Positions 22,681 to 26,593 of a stretch of DNA of 26,593 nt are shown piece by piece. The notes beneath the pieces are model-generated. The model was not told the origin of the DNA. It saw only the letters and a list, made by a program, of their open reading frames with translations, and ran no database searches. The DNA is taken from the NCBI GenBank assembly GCA_038125725.1, contig JAYPEK010000051.1, forward strand, positions 1 through 26,593. The letters are read 5' to 3'. The stretch's first letter is position 1; each line of letters opens with the position of its first letter. The translations under genes and the position numbers were made by a program. The DNA comes from TMED8 sp038125725 (GTDB lineage: Bacteria; Pseudomonadota; Alphaproteobacteria; Rhodospirillales; Casp-alpha2).

Positions 22681-24027
22681 TCACGCCGTGCCGGAACTGG
22701 CATCGCCGGGTTGCGGAATGTTGAAGCCTTGGTCGCCGTAGGACTTAAGCTTGTTGCGCAGCGTGCGGATGGAAATGCCAAGGATGTTGGCTGCGTGGGT
22801 ACGGTTGCCGAGGCAATGCAGCAGCGTGTCGATGATCAGTTCGCGCTCCACGTCGGCGACAGTGCGCCCGACCAGCCCCGCGACATCGACCTCGCCGCCG
22901 GCAATTCCGCTATGGCCTGTTTCCATGGTTCCCTCCGTCAAGATAATCGCATCGGCACCGATTTCGTCGCCGCCCGCAAGCAGCAGCGCCCGGTGCATCG
23001 TGTTTTCCAGTTCCCGGACATTGCCGGGCCAGCCGTGGCCCTTCAATTTCGCCAATGACGCGTCGCTGATCGGCCGCTCCGGGACACCGTTGACCTCGGC
23101 GTACTTCTTGGCGAAGTGCTCGGCGAGCATCGGGATGTCGGCAGGGCGTTCGTTCAACGCCGGCAACCGCAAATTCATGACGTTGAGGCGGAAATAGAGG
23201 TCTTCGCGAAAATTTCCCTGGGCGACCTCGGATTCTATGTTGCGGTTGGACGTGGCGATGATGCGGACGTTGACCGGCACCGGCTTTTTGCCGCCGACGC
23301 GGTCGATCTCGCGCTCCTGGATGGCGCGCAGCAGTTTGGCCTGCAGGCGCGGGTCCATTTCGCTGATTTCATCGAGCAGGATGGTGCCGCCGTCGGCTTC
23401 CTCGAACTTGCCGATGCGCCTCGCCACGGCGCCGGTGAAGGCGCCTTTCTCGTGGCCGAATAGCTCCGATTCCAGCAAGTTCTCCGGGATCGCGGCGCAG
23501 TTGACGGCGACGAACGGGCCGGCCTTGCGCTTCGAGCGGTTGTGGATGTGACGCGCCATCAGCTCCTTGCCGGTGCCGGACGGGCCGGTAACCAGGATCG
23601 AGGCCTCGCTGGGCGCGACCTGGTCGGCGACGCGCATGACCTCGACCATGCGCGGGTCCTTGTGAATGATCGCCTGCTGTTCCTCTGCAACGGCCTCGAG
23701 GACGGCGGCGATCAACTCCGCGTCCGGCGGCAGCGGCAGGTATTCCTTGGCGCCGGCACGGATGGCGCGGACGGCCGCCTGGGTGTCGTTGCCGACGCCG
23801 CAGGCGACGACGGGAACGGAGAAGCGCTCCGATTCCAGGGAGCCGATCAGTTTCGCCATGTCGAGAGACACGTCGGCCATGATCAGGTCGGCGCCGCGCC
23901 CGGCACGCAGTGCCTCTAGGGCCGCGTCCTCGTTGTCCACCTGTTGCACCTTGGCACCGCGCTTGATGGCGATCTGGCTGGCCGCGCCGATCTGACCGTT
24001 AAGGGTGCCGATGATGAGGAGTCTCAT
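22681..24027 (-). CDS. flbD: Sigma-54-dependent flagellar activator FlbD
   Basis: 448 aa. The receiver-like domain (1-115) keeps Asp52 (IMADVS) but lacks the acidic pair at residues 7-10 (GTLN), as in Caulobacter FlbD. The AAA+ domain (about 125-360) has Walker A GPSGTGKE (148-155), GAFTGA (195-200) for sigma-54 contact, and Walker B GGTILLDE (213-220). A Fis-type helix-turn-helix ends the protein (HAANILGISIRTLRNKL). It should open sigma-54 promoters of late flagellar genes in response to assembly rather than by kinase action. GGGAGAAAGG precedes the ATG. Confidence 0.93.
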   Translation of the reverse strand: MRLLIIGTLNGQIGAASQIAIKRGAKVQQVDNEDAALEALRAGRGADLIMADVSLDMAKLIGSLESERFSVPVVACGVGNDTQAAVRAIRAGAKEYLPLPPDAELIAAVLEAVAEEQQAIIHKDPRMVEVMRVADQVAPSEASILVTGPSGTGKELMARHIHNRSKRKAGPFVAVNCAAIPENLLESELFGHEKGAFTGAVARRIGKFEEADGGTILLDEISEMDPRLQAKLLRAIQEREIDRVGGKKPVPVNVRIIATSNRNIESEVAQGNFREDLYFRLNVMNLRLPALNERPADIPMLAEHFAKKYAEVNGVPERPISDASLAKLKGHGWPGNVRELENTMHRALLLAGGDEIGADAIILTEGTMETGHSGIAGGEVDVAGLVGRTVADVERELIIDTLLHCLGNRTHAANILGISIRTLRNKLKSYGDQGFNIPQPGDASSGTA

Positions 24028-24049
24028 GAAGCCTTTCTCCCGGGGGGCG

Positions 24050-24865
24050 TCAGTCGAAGTATTGGACGCGGTTGGCCGGCGGCAGGATGCTGTTGAGCAG
24101 CATCTCCAGGCGCCGGGGGTTTTCCTGGTTGCCGATGGACGCCGCGCCCATGACGTAGAGATTGTTGATTAGCGCTTCTTCCTGGGAATTGCGCTCCAGT
24201 TTCGAGGCCAGCGGCAGGAATACCATATTCGCAAGCACCGCGCCGTAGAAGGTGGTGAGCAGGGCAACGGCCATGCTGGGGCCAATGGTTGCCGGATCGT
24301 TCAGGTTGCCGAGCATCTGCACCAGACCGATCAGGGTGCCGATGAGGCCCATGGCGGGCGAGAATTCGGCCATCTTGCGCAGCACGCTGGTGCTCTTCGC
24401 GTGGCGCTGGATGGTGGCCTGCAAGTCGCGCCGCATGATGCTCTCGACTTCCTCGCCCGGCGTGCCGTCGACGACCATCTGCAGCCCTTTGTGCAGGAAC
24501 GGCTCGTTTCTGACGGAACCCAGCAGGTTCTGCATGGCGAGCACGCCTTTCTTGCGCGCCAGTTCGGCGATCTGCAGCACCTGGGTGGCGGCCTGTGACG
24601 GATCGCGCGAGGAATGGAACAGCGATTTGCCGATCACGCGGAAGGTGCGGCTCATTTCGCCGAGCGAGAAGCACGCGGTGGTGATGGCGAAGGTGCCGCC
24701 GATGACGATCAGCACGGAAGGGGGGTTGATGAAGGTTTGCGGGGAGCCGCCCAGCCAGATGGCGGCAATGATCAGGCCGAAACCGCAAAGCAATCCGACG
24801 ACGGTGGCGAGATCCATGCTCGCGCGGCGTCGTCCCACATAGATATTTTCGCCATCCTCGGCCAT
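24050..24865 (-). CDS. motA: MotA/PomA-type flagellar stator protein
   Basis: 271 aa with four membrane segments at about 18-40, 50-68, 168-190 and 197-220 and a large cytoplasmic loop between the second and third. MDLATVVGLLCGFGLIIAAIWLGGSP and the segment SPAMGLIGTLIGLVQML, with the conserved Pro170, match the PomA branch, members of which include sodium-driven stators. The ATG at 24865 gives a 16-residue charged extension before the usual start at residue 17 (24817). No ribosome site supports the inner start. No motB lies next to it inside the window. Confidence 0.87.
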   Translation of the reverse strand: MAEDGENIYVGRRRASMDLATVVGLLCGFGLIIAAIWLGGSPQTFINPPSVLIVIGGTFAITTACFSLGEMSRTFRVIGKSLFHSSRDPSQAATQVLQIAELARKKGVLAMQNLLGSVRNEPFLHKGLQMVVDGTPGEEVESIMRRDLQATIQRHAKSTSVLRKMAEFSPAMGLIGTLIGLVQMLGNLNDPATIGPSMAVALLTTFYGAVLANMVFLPLASKLERNSQEEALINNLYVMGAASIGNQENPRRLEMLLNSILPPANRVQYFD

Positions 24866-24875
24866 GAACTCGGCT

Positions 24876-25256
24876 TCAGCCCGCCCGATCGGTTTTGATG
24901 ATTTCCGTCATGGTCACGCCCAGCCGGTCCTCGACGACGACGACTTCGCCGCGCGCTACCAGTCGGTTGTTCACATAGATATCGATGGCTTCCCCCACTT
25001 TGCGGTCGAGTTCGACGACGGCGCCGCGTCCGAGCTTCAGAAGCTGGCTGACCTGCATGGTGGATTTGCCGAGCACCGCTGATACTTGCACCGGAATGTC
25101 GTAAACGGCTTCCAGGTCCTTGGCGCTGCGCGGCAGATCGCCGAACTCCGACATTTCGTCATCATCGTCGTCCACGGGCGCGGCAGCTTCGGCGACAGGT
25201 GCCTGCGGCTCCATGTCGTCGAGGTTTTCGAGTTCCAATTCAGAATCTTCGGCCAT
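24876..25256 (-). CDS. fliN: Flagellar motor switch protein FliN
   Basis: 126 aa. An acidic disordered tail (1-40, ending DDDDDE) precedes the SpoA/surface-presentation domain (about 48-124): VYDIPVQVSAVLGKSTMQVSQLLKL, then VVELDRKVGEAIDIYVNNRLVARGEVVVVEDRLGVTMTEI. It forms the base of the C ring with FliM and binds the FliH-FliI complex. GGGAGAA precedes the ATG. Neighbours fliH and motA fit. Confidence 0.95.
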   Translation of the reverse strand: MAEDSELELENLDDMEPQAPVAEAAAPVDDDDDEMSEFGDLPRSAKDLEAVYDIPVQVSAVLGKSTMQVSQLLKLGRGAVVELDRKVGEAIDIYVNNRLVARGEVVVVEDRLGVTMTEIIKTDRAG

Positions 25257-25295
25257 TTCGTTCTCCCGTATCCAAGAAAGCAGGGCGCTTCACGA

Positions 25296-25682
25296 CTAAG
25301 TGCCGGAGAAATTCGGGCCCATGGGAGGCGCGCTTTCCGTGGCTTCGTCCGAGGCCTCGACGTCGGTTTCCGGTTCGGCGTCCTCGTCCGGCTGATCGGC
25401 CTCCAGTATACCTTCGTCATCGGCCTCTTCCACGATTCCAGGTCCGGCCTGCAGGTGTGCCGCCGTCGGATCGACCTCGTTTGCCGCCGAAATATGCGTT
25501 TCCGGCAGCGGTGCGGCGGCCATGGGGTCCATCGGGGCCTCTTCCATGGCGTCGTCCATGTCCGCTATGTCATTGAGCGGCATCATGTTTTCGTCCGCAC
25601 CTTCGTCGGCCGCCAGGGCTTCCGGGTCGATGCCGGTCGGTTCCGCCGGCTGGGCTCCCGCCGCCCCAGGCGGCGGCGGCAT
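25296..25682 (-). CDS. Acidic disordered protein, in frame after the fliH stop
   Basis: 128 aa, rich in Asp, Glu, Ala and Pro, with no cysteine, no signal peptide and no predicted fold. It begins with the ATG that directly follows the fliH TAA, in the same frame, with no ribosome site. Composition is alike on both sides of the stop: FliH ends in PHPADGADPAPAA and this ORF begins MPPPPGAAGAQPAEP. It could be expressed by reinitiation, be a former C-terminal part of FliH, or be an unrelated small protein. No family was recognised. Confidence 0.5.
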   Translation of the reverse strand: MPPPPGAAGAQPAEPTGIDPEALAADEGADENMMPLNDIADMDDAMEEAPMDPMAAAPLPETHISAANEVDPTAAHLQAGPGIVEEADDEGILEADQPDEDAEPETDVEASDEATESAPPMGPNFSGT

Positions 25683-26480
25683 TTAGGCGGCCGGTGCCGG
25701 GTCGGCGCCGTCGGCCGGGTGCGGGGCCGCGTCGGGCACGATTTCGCCGCCCGATTCGATGACCTCTTCGACCACGTCTTCGTGCACGGCGCTCAAGTTC
25801 TGTTCGACGATCTCGTCGACGCGCTGCCAGATCGCCGCCATGTCGCGTTCGGCGCTGCCGCTGCTCCAGGTTACTTGGCAATCGCCGGCGGCGACGGCAT
25901 CGTCGTCGATGATGAGAATTTGACCTTCGAAATTGGCTTCGTTGGCGATGCCCTCGATGCGCTCGTTCAGCGGCGCGACGAGTTCCGGATGAACATGCAC
26001 CATCACCCGGGGTTCTTCGCGGATTTCCGTCAGCACGCCCCGCACCATGTCTTCAATGGTGCGCTGGGATTCGGTTTCGGCGAGGTGCGGGAAGCATTTG
26101 CGCGTAATGGCGAGCGCAATGTTCGCCGCGTCATCGAAAATCTCCGTGGTGGCGATCTTGTGTTGGTTGAACAGGTCCTGGAACTGGCCGGTCAACGAAC
26201 CGAGCGCGTCGGAGATCCGGGTCTCGATGGCGTCGCTGGCCTCGCGGATGCCGGCTTCCTTGCCTTCGGCGAAACTCTGCTGGCGCGCGCTTTCAAGTTC
26301 TTCCTCCGAAAAGGTGGGCGCGGCTTCCTCTTCGATTTCCTCGGCCATGGCATCCGCTTCGGCAGCCTTGGCTTCCGCCGCGGCGCGCGCCAGGTCGGCC
26401 TCGTCAAAGGAGACGTTGAACAGGAATTTCTCGAGTGGGGCCATGGGCGTTCCGGAATCCGGTGTCAGGGTTGTCGACAT
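25683..26480 (-). CDS. fliH: Flagellar export ATPase regulator FliH
   Basis: 265 aa. The N-terminal part (18-70) is charged and helical, with FSEEELESARQQSFAEGKEAG, the segment that leads into the FliH coiled coil. The C-terminal domain (about 105-235) has ANIALAITRKCFP, VMVHVHPELVAPLNERI and the end GDCQVTWSSGSAERDMAAIW, all typical of FliH and of the related F-ATPase delta subunit. FliH dimers hold FliI and dock it to FliN. It starts 12 bases after the fliG stop. It ends in a Pro/Ala/Asp-rich tail directly before an in-frame TAA. Confidence 0.9.
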   Translation of the reverse strand: MSTTLTPDSGTPMAPLEKFLFNVSFDEADLARAAAEAKAAEADAMAEEIEEEAAPTFSEEELESARQQSFAEGKEAGIREASDAIETRISDALGSLTGQFQDLFNQHKIATTEIFDDAANIALAITRKCFPHLAETESQRTIEDMVRGVLTEIREEPRVMVHVHPELVAPLNERIEGIANEANFEGQILIIDDDAVAAGDCQVTWSSGSAERDMAAIWQRVDEIVEQNLSAVHEDVVEEVIESGGEIVPDAAPHPADGADPAPAA

Positions 26481-26492
26481 TCAATCGCCCCG

Positions 26493-26593
26493 TCAATAGA
26501 CGAGTTCGCTTTCCTCGTCGTTTCCGGCGATGACGATTTCGCCGGAATCGGCCAAGGCCTTGGCGACCGAGACGATGGTGGCCTGCGCCTCGT
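26493..26593 (-). CDS. fliG: Flagellar motor switch protein FliG (C-terminal end)
   Basis: Only the last 33 codons lie in the window. They read EAQATIVSVAKALADSGEIVIAG and end in DEESELVY, the typical FliG tail: two helices then an acidic stretch with a final Val/Ile-Tyr. FliG is the rotor protein that interacts with MotA. It is upstream of fliH in the same direction, as in many alphaproteobacteria. Confidence 0.85.
   Translation of the reverse strand, partial: EAQATIVSVAKALADSGEIVIAGNDEESELVY

Overview
The window looks like a chromosomal segment of a motile, GC-rich alphaproteobacterium, most likely a Rhodospirillales relative. This rests on a CtrA orthologue with the family's Asp51, a FlbD-type sigma-54 activator with a degenerate receiver, and a compact flagellar locus in alphaproteobacterial style. 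No rRNA, tRNA, CRISPR array, insertion sequence or phage gene is visible.

Layout. (1) 1-1740: cheR (chemoreceptor methyltransferase, damaged or oddly started 5' end) converges on ctrA. The ctrA leader carries a perfect inverted repeat of TTAACC half-sites. (2) 1769-10934: an IclR-type regulator is divergent from a five- or six-gene dicarboxylate operon: NDP-forming acyl-CoA ligase, DASS/SLC13 permease, crotonase, two-domain 3-hydroxyacyl-CoA dehydrogenase, thiolase, glutaryl-CoA dehydrogenase. Together these are enough to import glutarate (or a related dicarboxylate), activate it to glutaryl-CoA, and convert it via crotonyl-CoA and acetoacetyl-CoA to acetyl-CoA. (3) 10931-11500: a PAS_5-like gene interrupted by an in-frame TAG. 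(4) 11597-13600: a bufferin-type metal-binding RiPP operon on the minus strand: Cys-rich exported precursor (BufA, DUF2282-like), MNIO enzyme (BufB, DUF692) and partner (BufC, DUF2063). A hairpin/T-tract attenuator lies between precursor and enzymes. (5) 13856-15684: fliI-fliJ on the plus strand, behind a CtrA half-site. (6) 15685-16598: an AT-rich intergenic stretch with strong palindromes, then a secreted protein of unknown function. (7) 16634-26593: a long minus-strand flagellar operon. In transcription order it runs fliG (C-terminal end only), fliH, an acidic disordered ORF in the same frame directly after the fliH stop, fliN, a motA-type stator gene, flbD, flhA, flhF, flhG, a fliK-like gene, and a small QueF-like T-fold protein without the catalytic cysteine.

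How it fits together. CtrA probably sits at the top of flagellar control; candidate sites are seen at ctrA and fliI. FlbD would act with sigma-54 on late genes. FliH/FliI/FliJ form the export ATPase complex that delivers substrates to FlhA. FlhF and FlhG set flagellar position and number. FliK sets hook length. FliG/FliN and MotA form rotor and stator parts. The dicarboxylate and bufferin operons have no obvious link to motility and look like metabolic or stress cargo lying between ctrA and fliI.

The most rewarding places to look are the bufferin operon, the QueF-like protein beside fliK, the fliH stop/acidic ORF junction, the NDP-forming ligase in a glutarate-type pathway, and several perfect palindromes in the intergenic regions. 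Three genes (cheR, the PAS gene, fliH) show a stop or frame break that could be real or a sequence error.
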